A stretch of 64,000 nucleotides of DNA. It comes from Owenia fusiformis (lineage: Eukaryota; Annelida; Polychaeta; Sabellida; Oweniidae). The translations under genes and the position numbers were made by a program. Location: NCBI GenBank assembly GCA_903813345.2, contig CAIIXF020000012.1, forward strand, positions 8,207,615 through 8,271,614, written 5' to 3'. The number at the start of each line of letters is the position of its first letter. Position 1 is the stretch's first letter. The notes beneath the pieces were generated by a model. The model was not told the origin of the DNA. It did not search any database and saw only the letters and a program-made list of their open reading frames with translations. Below, one piece after another: positions 1-11,080 of the stretch.

Positions 1-198
1 TGGAGTATAAAATTGTCACCAGGATTCCGGAATGAGACGAATGTTAACTCGTGAAATCTCGGTAGATAAAGTAGGTCAGAACAAGGTTCGGGAATTTCCG
101 TCATAAGAAGTAGGTCAAAAATACTCCAATGGAGTATAAAATTGTCACCAGGATTCCGAAATACGACGAATCGAATCGGCAAACTTCGGTACAATAAT
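1..198. repeat. 129-bp tandem repeat, cut by window edge
   Basis: The 29 bases from position 1 return almost unchanged from position 130, and the rest of the unit matches more loosely to about 198. This gives a period of 129 bp with about one and a half units visible. The array probably continues to the left of the window. It has no coding potential. Confidence 0.75.
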
Positions 199-373
199 GA
201 AGTGCATAAAAATCGTGAAACAGGTGTCAGGGGCTTCCCCTCATCTTTCCATAAATGGTTCTAAAAGCCTTATATGGATCTATCACATGACATTCAAAAT
301 GACGTTCCTATATGGTTCTATGGGCCTTATATGGATCTTTCGAACACGTGACCAAATCAAAATCAAAATCAAA

Positions 374-700
374 ATTTTACCTTGACCATTGGATGGGATT
401 TCATAGAAAATATCAAAGAAAACATATTCGCGTGATCCTTAAATCACTTAAATTCGATCATTTTATCTTCACCCCTTGATGGAATTTTATGAAAGAAGTT
501 ATGAAAACACATCATCATGTAAGGGTTTTCACCTAAATTAGCTCGTTTTATCTTGACCCTTCAATTGAATTTCATTGAAAAATGTTTCATGAAAAATATC
601 ATCATGTTATGATTTGTATTTAAATAAGACCGTTTCATTTAAATACTTGCTGGATAATATTTCATAAAAAAATGCACTTTAAAAATATTTCAGGATTTGC
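374..700. repeat. Diverged ~87-bp tandem repeats
   Basis: A block beginning TTTTAYCTTGACC, followed by a GGRATTTCATNGAAA-like stretch and CATCATGTTA-like bases, recurs about every 87 bp, near 376, 460, 547 and 634. A looser copy lies near 815. The units are strongly diverged, so the array is old. The short open frame at 197-385 lies in these repeats and is not a credible gene. Confidence 0.5.
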
Positions 701-860
701 CTTAATTTATCAATGTAATGTAAGTATTAGATTGACTCTCAAATAGGGTTCTATTTTAACTTTTTTATTGAAATTAATACTAGGCAGGACTCAATCTCTA
801 AATAGCTATTATAAATTCAACCCTTGGATGTGATTTCGTTGAAAAAAAAATATGACAAGT

Positions 861-2126
861 CCAGAATCAAATGATTTGTCCAGAAACTCTTAAGACCCTG
901 TTTATGGTAACTGTCGAGTCTGCTGGACAAAAGGATGTAAGATGAAGTCACAATTCTGATTATTTCATGTACATGAACTATTTTATGATCAAAATTAAAC
1001 ATACAGATGTTTAGGTATTTATAAAACATGAAATAAATTAGTGTATTATTGATTTAATGGTGATTTAGATAATATTAATAATTGTAATATTATGCAGTAT
1101 AACCAAAACACTTTCAAGTGGATGAATTAGCGCATTTCAATAAAATAACACAACACAGAACATATGAGACGCAATGCATATAAAATCGAAACGGCAACCT
1201 GTACGCACAAGTTACACTATACAAATGCATTTAGTTTTCTCACATAAATAATCGTTCAGTTACAGTGTTTACTTAGTCCGTTGCATAGACTACACATCAT
1301 CGAGTAATATGCAATTAATAGTTATATAGCTAGTATTCTATGTTATTATGAACCTCATTAAAATACTCAAATCTGATTGGTTAAGAGCTGCGGGGTCTAT
1401 TGCCATACTTGGCAGCAAGGTCTCGTTCTATCCAGTATTGAAGCAACGAGATCTCCAACCATCCCGTATGCCAAAATACCTATCCTCAAAAAATACTAGG
1501 CTCGGCTTCTGTTTTAGTAGACCCATTCTTTAAAATAAAGTATTTCTCAAGGGAGGTGCAAAGACATGGATATTCTAATTTTACAAAAACGCTATGTACA
1601 ATTTATAGTCGATGATACTTCCTGTATTAAATCTTAAAGATGGCAGCTTACAGAAAATAAGCGTCCCATTTTTGAATGATCAATATTGTTACTGAAGATA
1701 CTAATTAAGATATCAAGACACAAAACCAAACGCTATCAAAAATGAAAACCAAATTATATTTTTGAAACACGGGAATAATGGACTTTTCACTCTCACAAAA
1801 GAAGGAATACAAGGAAATAAAAATAAGATAAGATGGTGATACTGTAAAGCTTGTGAAACTCTTAAAGTTGAAAAATAACACTGTCACAATATTATTCTCT
1901 CGAGTGTTGGAGATAAACATTTATTTCCTACTAAAAAATGTATGTATGCGAAATGTATGATGACTAAAAAGCTAATGCTGACGCACTGTCGTGCACACAA
2001 TCCCAACTAACTTACAATTCATAACGACATTTTTTGCACTACCTTGTGCTTCAAACATTTAAAAATAACTAGGCCGGTCGCAAGGACTAGGCCGATAACT
2101 ATTATTGGCACGATGGTTGCAACACG
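861..2126. other. AT-rich stretch, nothing recognised
   Basis: No open frame with protein-like composition, no RNA gene and no clear repeat was found here. A weak imperfect inverted repeat near 1410-1480 (TCTCGTT against AACGAGA) could be part of an old foldback, but its ends cannot be fixed. Confidence 0.5.
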
Positions 2127-2305
2127 AACATCACTGGGGATCCACTCGATTACGCTGGTTACAGTTCGTAACAAAATGTCGGATTCAGCCTAAATCACGT
2201 GAATTAAGGAAAAAGAAAAATTGTTCCTTCGAGGTTTCGATATTTTGTTACCGAAATTAACCGGTTTCGGTAACCAGCGCTATCGAGTAGATCACCAGTG
2301 AACAT
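2127..2305. mobile_element. 169-bp MITE with CAC ends and 5-bp TSD
   Basis: Positions 2132-2162 and 2270-2300 form terminal inverted repeats of about 31 bp with 27 matches. They begin CACTGGNGATC and end GATCACCAGTG. The pentamer AACAT flanks both ends (2127-2131 and 2301-2305) and is read as the target-site duplication. There is no coding capacity. CAC termini with 5-bp duplications are characteristic of Transib/RAG-like transposons, so this may be a non-autonomous relative. That family assignment is an inference from ends and TSD length only. Confidence 0.75.
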
Positions 2306-4704
2306 TAGACCTCAGACTCTAAATGCTTTTTGAAAAGAGAAAATAATACTCAAGAATGAATACACTATAACATTTTAAAAACGATCATAGGTCGACACAG
2401 GTCATTTATGATTGCAAATTCAAAAAAATGTATGTTTCGAAGAGTATATAGTATAAAGTTGATACCCCTACAGCTCTCTTTGTGTATTGGAAAATTGCGT
2501 AATTTATTTTATTTTTACTTGGCAGCATCGAAAGCTCTCGATTGATCGGATGTCGAGGAAAATATTTTCCCATTGTCGGAGCAACGGGATCTAATTTGAT
2601 TGTCATGTACTGACTGAATGTAATTAAAAGCGACAGAGAGTTTAATTTAACCTCGTGAGAAATCTATATCTCTACCAACTAAAAGTCGCATCAATGCAGG
2701 TCGATTGCCTGGGGGTTCACTTTAAATAACTCGGGTAGGTATGTGCAGCACGGTTAATTTTAGCTCTGGGCATAAACAATGGAAACTGGCAAATCTTAGA
2801 AAAAAAACATGGAAAAATTGCCGAAGCAAGTTCCATTTTTAGGTCAAAATTCAATTTTCAACAAAAAATGATATCTAATTCGTTAAACCAGTTGCCAAGG
2901 TCTGGAACAAATCACCGGAAACTGAATTTTTTAATTCAACAATATTTAGCTTTTAGTCCCAGCAAACTCAAGAGGAATTTGACATATTACAATTGCCTTT
3001 TATAAGTCTGAGAGGATTAAAACATGGAAACCTTCTATCTTGAGAGGACATTGACATGAAAAATTGCTCAAAAGGGGTCTTTGGCGCAGTACATAGGTAA
3101 TAAGAGGTATATCGGAGTGGAACCCCCTGGGTCGATTGCTCACAGCAGTAGTAACACATCTGTGAATTTACAGATACTTGAATTTACATTCTCATTCCCA
3201 TGTTCATTTACGTTGCGAACAGTGGAAATAATGCTAAAACACTCGCCTGTTTATGCTTTGAGGTGTCCTCAATTGTCATTTAATCCACAAGTAAACATTA
3301 TTTTGTAGATTTAGACACGGGCTTTCAGATCATATAATGCATTTTAGTCATTAAACCAACAAGAACGGTGGATTATAAGTGTTACTAGGGTAACAAATTG
3401 AAATTAAATAACAAAATTGAATATGAACGCGTTAATAATTAATTGACTATCCGCTTCTCTGAATAACGGGACAAATTATTAGTTTATATGTCACGCACAT
3501 ATTAAAATAATAACTAAAGATCTAAGAAAGGATGATAGTCGTGTGAAATATCATTGGAATCTTGAGTTCATGAGTATTTTTATGATTGTATAATGTAATT
3601 TATTTTTTCAAAGTTTATTTGTCGTCTTTTCTTCACTGGATTCAGTCTACTAAAACTCACGGGGAAAAGCCGAGATGGGACAATTTGATGTCACGCATGT
3701 TCAAAGGAAAAAGTCAAACTTACCACTAAATATGTTAAACTTGACTAATCATTAAATACGGGCTATGTTATCCTTTGTTTCGCTCATATCATTTTAGAAT
3801 GTTATCAAATGTACCCTAATCAATTTTACAACGTCAAAAAATATTTTGGGAGAAAAGAATGCTAAATGGGGCAAATTATATTACCTTGTCCCAATTCTTG
3901 CATAACAATGCAATTGAACTTAAAATAATAGTATTATTATGTAGTGGCGGCTTACAAGGACTACGTTTTTATGAAATTATAAAAAAATCTAGTGGAATCT
4001 CACTAAAAAACATAACTTTGAATATTGAAATCAAGAGAGTTTTTGTAACCCGCCATATTTTTATCAGTTTTTTCTTAGTAAAAACAGACACAAGTTGTAA
4101 AATGTTTGCTATATAAATAAAACAATATAAATACAAAACATAAATTTTCAACGTTAAGTTGCAGTTGAATATATAGATAGAATAAGTCTTAATAACTTTT
4201 TTATAGTTTTGATTTTCAAAAAGATAATAAAAGCCTAAAAGCCTAGTATCTATACACCTTATCTATACATTTCTGTGAAGGATTTAATGGAATAATTAAG
4301 TTTGAAGAAAACCGGTGTAGTGTGAGACTCAAATTCATCGATTTTCCAAAGACAGGGTAGATTTAAAATTCAAATTTACGGTTTTGCGGGGCGTTTTGGT
4401 TTCGATAAGCCCCGGAGACTTAGTACCACGTGGATATATAGATTAGAACAGGGTATGTATCATGTTAAAAGCATTCTTCAAGAGTCTCCCGAAAAATAGA
4501 TAATGATGTACCATTTCTAGCTGGTATTTCTGTAAATGACGTGAGATCGGGACATAGTATGACATATGAGAATCTCTATCAAACAAATGACAAATTAAGA
4601 TAAGTTTCTTTTCAAGCTACTGAGCAGTAGAGGAACTTAGAGATCAACCACATAAGACAAACCGACTTCATCCTCGATCGATTAAAGATAAGATGATATA
4701 ATAT
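2306..4704. other. AT-rich stretch, nothing recognised
   Basis: Short open frames of 60-85 codons exist on both strands (for example 3081-3308 and 3859-4116), but they have AT-driven composition, no recognisable motif and overlapping antisense frames. I see no exon, RNA gene or complete mobile element. Confidence 0.5.
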
Positions 4705-4835
4705 ACAATTATTGACCTCTCCAGAGGTTTACTGTCAAAATTATATCCCGAGACTGTAAACCGAGACCGTAGGTCGAGGTTTACAGTCTCGGGATATAAT
4801 TTTGACAGTAAACCGAATGGAGAGGTCTATAATTG
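4705..4835. repeat. Perfect 37-bp hairpin inside a longer foldback
   Basis: Positions 4726-4762 are the exact reverse complement of 4778-4814, with a 15-nt spacer (4763-4777). The match continues outward with small gaps to about 4705 and 4835, around the shared motif GACCTCTCC. A perfect arm pair in otherwise drifting DNA means the element is young or has been gene-converted. It adjoins the Crypton-like ORF at 4841-5131 and may be its terminal or subterminal region. It could also form a long RNA hairpin if transcribed. Confidence 0.85.
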
Positions 4836-4840
4836 TTTTG

Positions 4841-5131
4841 TTAGTCCGAAGAATATCTTAGATTTTTCTGACCCTTGAAGTTGACTTGAAGTTGGATCCA
4901 GACCCTCGAGACGTTCATGTTGTATTTCAGTATATCGGCAGTAAGTTCACTCAATGGAGTCAAATTACTCTCCTGGGCGAAGTCCACTAAAAGCTTTGTA
5001 CAAAGTTTTAGATTTTTCTTCGTATTTTGACTGTCTTTACTCTCTAAGAGACTAATAATATCCTCATCTTCAACATTTTTGAAACGGCTAGTGCTAGCGG
5101 CGGCCATTTTATCGTCTGATAATGACGTCAT
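4841..5131 (-). CDS. Crypton/DUF3504-like N-terminal fragment
   Basis: The frame encodes 96 residues. The segment from about residue 17 (RFKNVEDEDIISLLESKDS, then QNTKKNLKLCTKLLVDF) has the look of the N-terminal helical, SAM-like region found ahead of Crypton-type tyrosine recombinases and DUF3504 proteins in invertebrates. In these an F..V...EI..L...KDS.NTKK pattern leads into an arm-binding bundle. After about residue 70 the resemblance stops and no recombinase catalytic region (R...HxxR...Y) follows. It is therefore the first exon of a spliced gene whose remaining exons I cannot see, or a decayed element. Either ATG (5129-5131, or 24 bases inside) could start it. Both family and function are inferred from pattern memory. 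Confidence 0.5.
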   Translation of the reverse strand: MTSLSDDKMAAASTSRFKNVEDEDIISLLESKDSQNTKKNLKLCTKLLVDFAQESNLTPLSELTADILKYNMNVSRVWIQLQVNFKGQKNLRYSSD

Positions 5132-5581
5132 TTTAGTGGAATGCTGGGAATATTATTCACCGGCAATGCATTGCGCGGTGTACAGTTAAAATAATTCACC
5201 GCTCGTTGACCAATCAAAATCGAGTATTTCAACTGAGGTACTAACAACATAATTTAGCAATGCTCGTTCGTGAAACTTATGCGTGTAGCTACAAGGTGAT
5301 GCTAGTGGAGTGTTTAAACTGACCAGGAGATACACAGAACCGCAATAAAAATCTTTTATGTCAATATTTATTTTTGTAAATGAAGCCTTCAATTTCCCAT
5401 TATCGCCGTTAGCTGGATGATATGAACACAAATATGCAATCCCCCGTATCGATAATCGAAATCAAGAGTCAGATATTTAGTTATTCAGCATTTTGCGCTA
5501 CTGAGATTTATATCAATATATGGTGTATACAAAAGTTCAACAAGCGAAATTCGAAAATTTGGAGTACAGAGTAACTTGGCT

Positions 5582-7369
5582 ATGGCAACATCTGGGTTTG
5601 ACCGCTCCGAATACCTTGTCAAAATATTCAAAACTATGGATATTAACGAACACATTTATGAATTCGAAAGAAATCTATCGCCATCTCCCGGGGATACGGA
5701 CAGAGATTATTGTATTAATACGCACGTTATTAAGGACGATTTGGAGACTCCACAAAATAACTCAAATAACTTTGACGATGAAAATATTTTTGATGCCATA
5801 ATTACTTCGAAAGATCCATCGGACTCAACTGTCAATAATAATGAACGTAGTAATGGCAAACGTACGGAGAATACAGAAGATAGTCGAACAAGTTTACGAA
5901 ACGACAAAACCAACGACTGTAAAACAGAAGAAAATACTAGTAGTGAAAACCTTAAAAATGAAAATGAAATTACAGACACTGATCCGAAGCCATCTGGGTT
6001 GGTTGAACTTGCTGACAGTGCAGAATCACCGGTGCTATTAATAAAAAGACGAGGACGAACTGAGATAGGATTTCCTGATTCTTGCGCCATCGAGGCCGAA
6101 TCTATGCCGTTAGAATCGCAACGTGTTTGCATGGAAGAGCACACCAACGCTGTGCAAATAACAACATTATCTACGATAACAGAGAAGGGTGTTGATCAAC
6201 AAAACGGAACAGTTCCTTCTCGGGGTAGTACCACTTCTGGTCGAAACTCAAAGGAGCAGTCAGAGGTAGGCATGCCCGTTCTAGAGCAAACGAGGGATTC
6301 TGTTTTATCACATTTGTCAGCAGTTTACAATTCGGACTCATCTATGTCGATCCCATCCTATGATACAAGTCCAAGGACTTCAAATATGTCCTACTATTCC
6401 CCATATTCCCAGGATCTCGCCTCATCTTCAAATTGCCCGCCATTTGACGTCCCTGACAATGGCAAAGCTGGCCTCGGGGGCGACTCGATAACAGTTGGGA
6501 AAGATCAACACAAATTATCCGCAATTCCTAAAAATGACACGGAATCGATTGTTTCTTCAAATGTCAGTAGCTCCATATCATATCCCCAGTCTCCCGATTC
6601 AAGAAATTCAAAGAACAACAGCGATAACCTTTTAGACACCATTGTTTATAATAAACCTGAGACTTTACAAAGCCGAGGGTCTATATCTAAAAATACGAAA
6701 AGAACGAAATGCTTGGCAAGAACGCAAAAACACGCTGAATATATGGGTGATAGGCCTACAGAGAAACCAAATACCTCCAAAAAATCAAATGCGTTCTACA
6801 AGTCTAAACTACGTCTTTTTAACTACGCTAATAAGTTTATATCTGATTCTCCAAATGACAGAATTGATTGTCACACACCAGGTGTTGATTATTTCTATGT
6901 AGATGTATCTCGATTGGACCGTACGGACACGATCATAAGTGGAAGGGATAATGATGGACCTAAATCTCGTCACGTTCGTTTTTCTACTGAGACCACCCAT
7001 ACATTTTCTAGCACCAATCCTCAGATGCACACACATGGAAACGATGACTTTGTCAATCCTAAACTAGTTTACGGTAATCAAAACACTTTACAAGTCACTG
7101 AACGCTATCACCACCTTGGGGTGAATCTGTTAAACAATAAACAAGGTAATTCGGATTCGAATCAATCAGTGGCTCCAAGCAGTAACAAACAAGTAAACTC
7201 AAAGATAAATTCATGGCATATTGGTTACAATTCCTCAAAAAGGCCTTCGAAACATTTGTCTTCCAGAGATTTGATAAAAACTAAAAGTGCGTCTGAAAAC
7301 AACACCATTAAATCAATACAGCCTGCATCAAGCTTGAACAAACATTCTACAACTACAGGGCACAAATGA
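5582..7369 (+). CDS. 595-aa disordered Ser/Asn-rich protein
   Basis: This is an uninterrupted frame of 595 codons from ATG 5582 to TGA 7367-7369. The same frame is open upstream to about 5456 but without an earlier ATG, so 5582 is the natural start unless an upstream exon joins. The product is rich in Ser, Asn, Thr and Asp and looks mostly disordered. There is no signal peptide, membrane segment or recognised domain. The first 35 residues (containing SGFDRSEYLVKIFKTMDIN) are the least repetitive part and may fold. Near residue 463 the string RHVRF fits the RVxF docking motif for protein phosphatase 1, a short pattern that can arise by chance. The length is far above chance for DNA of this AT content, which supports a real host gene that is intronless or a large terminal exon. 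No family is recognised. Confidence 0.7.
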   Translation: MATSGFDRSEYLVKIFKTMDINEHIYEFERNLSPSPGDTDRDYCINTHVIKDDLETPQNNSNNFDDENIFDAIITSKDPSDSTVNNNERSNGKRTENTEDSRTSLRNDKTNDCKTEENTSSENLKNENEITDTDPKPSGLVELADSAESPVLLIKRRGRTEIGFPDSCAIEAESMPLESQRVCMEEHTNAVQITTLSTITEKGVDQQNGTVPSRGSTTSGRNSKEQSEVGMPVLEQTRDSVLSHLSAVYNSDSSMSIPSYDTSPRTSNMSYYSPYSQDLASSSNCPPFDVPDNGKAGLGGDSITVGKDQHKLSAIPKNDTESIVSSNVSSSISYPQSPDSRNSKNNSDNLLDTIVYNKPETLQSRGSISKNTKRTKCLARTQKHAEYMGDRPTEKPNTSKKSNAFYKSKLRLFNYANKFISDSPNDRIDCHTPGVDYFYVDVSRLDRTDTIISGRDNDGPKSRHVRFSTETTHTFSSTNPQMHTHGNDDFVNPKLVYGNQNTLQVTERYHHLGVNLLNNKQGNSDSNQSVAPSSNKQVNSKINSWHIGYNSSKRPSKHLSSRDLIKTKSASENNTIKSIQPASSLNKHSTTTGHK

Positions 7370-7702
7370 AATGATCAGGTTTACGTCACGTGTCATCCTA
7401 GGCTCCTCCCCCCTGTTCAAAGCGTGACAACACCCTCCCGGGAACATGTTATCAGCAATACGAAACGTGAACGCTATCGATCGACACAAGTACGGGGTGT
7501 ACCAATAATGCTTGCCTGTTGAAGAAGCGGGATACCACAAGGGGGGGGGGATTTGAAATCAATTATATATTTTGTTTTTTGAAGATTTAGTCTAGTTTTT
7601 ACACACTTACTATAAACTTACATATCTGTAAGAGCATACTGCTTATGACGGTGCTCCATGTTCTGCTGTCATGCGAATGTTACTCCACTTGCAACGGATA
7701 AG

Positions 7703-7882
7703 TTTGTATTCGCGAATGCAAACAACGTCTGTCGGCTACCAGATTAACCTACTAGTGTATGACAAAATAATTTAAATATGAATGGAATAGTAGAAGGAAC
7801 TATTCATATTTAAATGAGTTTGTCATAAAACAGTAGGTTAATCCGGGAGCCGACAGCCAAGAGTTGCATTCGCAAATACAAG
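7703..7882. mobile_element. ~180-bp foldback MITE
   Basis: The left arm (7704 to about 7795) and right arm (about 7795-7882) are reverse complements over roughly 85 bp with scattered mismatches. Shared blocks include GATTAACCTACT, CTGTCGGCT and ATTTAAATATGAAT. The arms nearly meet, so the element is almost entirely palindromic. A clear target-site duplication was not found. Confidence 0.8.
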
Positions 7883-9877
7883 GTAAGTCAGTGAACAACT
7901 ATCTCGAAGAACTATACGCTGTTTTTTGAGGCCCTACAAAATTTGCGAGCCCAAACATTTACGGGCCCTAAAATAAAAATAATGTCTGGACCCAGCCAGG
8001 GGGGAGCACAGTGCACCCCCCCCCTGAAACCGCCAGTGCATACTACATGCACTTCAAGTACTTTAAAACTTCGTTTGTTGAAACACTATATATCTTTTAA
8101 TGTTGCCAATGATTTTGTCTCGTGTTTCATCTTATTGGATATTATCATTAAATCAATAATTTATATCAAATGGGTATTCCTTAGTTTGTTATTCTATATA
8201 AAAGTAAGTCATATAACTGCGCCATCTTTAGTATTTATTTAAGGTGAACTAGTCGTGGTAAGAATCTTCATTTAAATGTATGGCAAAGAAAGCGGAGACA
8301 AAGTATAGGTCAAAGATACGATATCAAGAATAAAATTATCGAAAAACTATCTTCACCTCAAAATGTTTGTATAATTGTTGAACTAATGTTCTTTGCTTGT
8401 TAGGTTAAACAGGTAACTCTTCTTGATCACAACGAACGCCCGGCTATATAGTGTAGAAATACTGGCGTTAAATAGGCTAAAACTGTTATAAATGCAGGCG
8501 TTAAATAAGGCTTAACATTATTATACTTATATATTGTGTTAATACATAATTTATGTTATACAGTTAAAACTGTCATGGACAAGCGTAAAAATACGCTAAA
8601 AATGGTTCACGTGCTGGCATTAAATGGCAACGTACTGTTAAAAATACTGGCGGTGATATGTGCTAAAACGGGTTAAAAATAGTAGAATGCGTCAATATAT
8701 AGACGCTATTAATATAATTTTATCTGGTCCTGAACTATATCTAAGGACAATGAACCTACAAGATACTCAGATAATGGATTACGCTGACATCGACTACTTT
8801 GCGCTTTAAGTTCAATACCAAGCTGATGTAACATTGGTTCAAGGTGTTTCTGCAAAAGCCATTACTTATGCAAGCAATGCTTATAATAATGGCAGTTGGA
8901 AATTGAAAAAAATCAAAACTTAAACAATTACGTATTTCTTGTATCAAGCATAATAACAGTTAATTTTATCCGTTTAAATCGGTGTGTCTATAGAGTTTTT
9001 CAAGCACCATATCCATCCTTTCCAAACCCCACTAATAAATTGTTAATGTCGCCAGGTACATTTTGTAAGATTTGTAAGTCTCTCACGTCTACCAAGTCCA
9101 GGATAACTCAGTTTTATATTTTTACACCGTATCCGGGAATATCCGACTCCAGGAACTACCTGTCATGGTTACATAAACACTTCAGCCGCTGGCTATTGTT
9201 TTATCACGTATCATGGTTTAATAAAAACGTGTAAGAAAATATTTTCAATAATGCCCTGTAAGTGATAAGAAAACAAAAAGTGTTTGTGTTATGTCATTCC
9301 ATAGCATGGCATCATTGATTTATAAAAACGTCATTTTTATGTAACTTGTCAAATATTAATTAAAGATGTCTTTTATTGAAGTTGTATTACAATGCTTGAA
9401 TTTTATCACATTCTTGGGGCCTTTTTGGCTTAGAATTGGTGTCAACTTTAAGAGAGAATAATATGTGGTAAGTAAGCTAAATAAAAAAATGTTTCCATTT
9501 TAGAATATTTTTCACTCAAATCATTCCCTTTCTAACCCTTGATACGCAGCTAACGAAAATTGACCGGTACGGGTCAAAAGCTGGACCGGTACGGGTTAAC
9601 GGTTTTATTTGAATTTAAAACAGCCATAACTTGCTCAATATTGACTTCCTCGTCTCTAATTTGAAATATATGATGCCTCCCGATGCTTTTAAGTACCCCA
9701 ATTTTTTACAGATTTTAAAACGGACCAAAACTCTCTAAATGCGCATTTATGCTCTTTTCTCTCGAGAACGACTGTCTCATTTTCACGATAACTTTTATTT
9801 AGTACTTCTAACATATTAGATCTATTTTCCCCATCAAGGTATGATGTAAATGACATGCTATTTACATCTTGTGAGTT
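7883..9877. other. Non-coding stretch with repeat scraps
   Basis: Positions 7940-8040 hold a fragment with C-runs and GGACCCAG that resembles the sequence at 16676-16870, so it is a dispersed repeat scrap. Between 8440 and 8690 the motif GGCGTTAAAT or GGCATTAAAT recurs irregularly four times in a degenerate simple repeat. Near 9560-9600 the string GACCGGTACGGGT occurs twice, about 30 bp apart. The frame 8896-9234 has no recognisable features. No gene is supported. Confidence 0.45.
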
Positions 9878-10099
9878 TCAATGACGCGCGTTTGATTTTA
9901 TAAAAAATGCCAAACTTTGTGACAAAGAATTTCCTCCTGCTTGCAGCGAGAAGGCGGACCGGTTCGGAGCAATAGAATTATATAACTCAAAATAATCTGA
10001 TTTTCTGTATATAGATGTCAGTTCATTGATTGTTATTAGGATTTCATCAAGGGATTTCATGAAGTAATGCAAACACTGGACCACTTTGAATTCCGCCAT
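9878..10099 (-). CDS. Small 73-aa ORF, possible first exon or gene
   Basis: The frame starts at an ATG in the context ATGGCGGAATTC (10099 downward) and encodes MAEFKVVQCLHYFMKSLDEI followed by a mildly amphipathic stretch, ending in SNARH and TGA. Codon choice looks more protein-like than in the surrounding AT-rich ORFs. No domain is recognised. Its start lies only 89 bp from the plus-strand ATGGCG at 10189, which suggests a shared bidirectional promoter. It may be a short gene or chance. Confidence 0.35.
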   Translation of the reverse strand: MAEFKVVQCLHYFMKSLDEILITINELTSIYRKSDYFELYNSIAPNRSAFSLQAGGNSLSQSLAFFIKSNARH

Positions 10100-10188
10100 C
10101 TATTTACTATTATCAAATCATTTTGCACTGTTTGTCGAATGTTGTTGCGAGTGATCGTTATACGTCGTGTAGAAGCTCCTTCGCAAAG
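10100..10188. promoter_or_regulatory. Possible bidirectional promoter between two ATGGCG starts
   Basis: This 89-bp stretch separates divergent starts, ATGGCGGA on the minus strand and AAGATGGCGCTC on the plus strand. Both resemble the ATGGCGGC-type YY1 site that often overlaps initiators and start codons in animals. It has more CpG (CGTTATACGTCGTGT, TTGCGAGTGATCG) than the DNA on either side. No TATA box is seen. This is inference from context. Confidence 0.3.
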
Positions 10189-10202
10189 ATGGCGCTCAAC
10201 AG
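10189..10202 (+). CDS. Candidate first coding exon (M-A-L-N-R) with donor
   Basis: ATGGCGCTCAACAG is followed at once by the strong splice donor GTAAGA, so a first coding exon of four codons plus two bases (phase 2) is plausible. I could not find the next exon. The LINE at 11.1-12.2 kb would lie in its intron. The short length makes this uncertain. Confidence 0.3.
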
Positions 10203-11080
10203 GTAAGATAAACACATTTGCGTGACTTAATATAGCAAAAATAGAGGGAAAATTGGAAACATTTTGAATATTTAAGGTCCATTTTCTTGATTATATGGTC
10301 TAGGATCTAAAAAACAAGGCCTTGAAAGGCCGAGTAATGCCCATAAAGGCTCACTAATTGAGCTCCTAAAACAGTTTTTTTCAAATTATATGTTTTTTCA
10401 CTGAAAGCATGTATACGAAGAGATTATTATAACACATCATTGTACATGTTCAACTATTAAACTCCTTCAAAGTACATGAGTGAGATTTTCACTGTTAAAT
10501 GCTTAATTGTGTCTCTATATATCGATTAACGAATGTTTACTTAGAAAACATTAAGAAATCAGCGATTACGCTGTAACTCGATCTTCATTGATCTGACTTT
10601 GTCATTCAAACAAAACCATAAGCTAATAAAATCCAAACTGTGTTTTACCTACCATAGTATCTTCTGTTTTGAACATAGGGGAAAAGTGAACAAATAAATC
10701 GTTATCACTTCACGAGATCAGCAAATTGAATCTTACATTTTAATAACATGACAAACAAAATGTCATGGATGATCATAACTGTGTTATTTTGTTCTTTTAT
10801 GGACAAGAAACTATATAATTTTAACTCAACAGTTTTGCAAAGAAATATGGATTGCTTTTTAACACGTTCGGTAGATCACAAGAGATTAAATAGAGAGATA
10901 AATTTTAGAATCATTTAATTGAGATAAATGGTCATGTTCTGCAGCTGATTTTCATATTCAATTTTTTTGCAAGTAATCCTGTTATGCCCTGTTATTATAG
11001 CTAAACTAGCAAATTGTCACAATCACAGTCATTTTAGTATTTTCTGAATCACTACAACCCCTACCACTGGCCGCAGTCTG
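10203..11080. other. AT-rich stretch, nothing firm
   Basis: No supported feature was found up to the LINE. From 11038, just after a TTTTAG acceptor-like site, an open frame with C-ending codons reads HYNPYHWPQSV up to the LINE insertion site. It may be part of a host exon split by the LINE. Confidence 0.4.

Noticed and set aside
5707-6147. Minus-strand 146-codon frame inside the 595-codon ORF
   Set aside because: It is a Ser-rich shadow of the longer sense frame, without motif.
7943-8242. 99-codon plus-strand frame
   Set aside because: It begins in a dispersed C-rich repeat scrap and has AT-driven hydrophobic composition with no motif.
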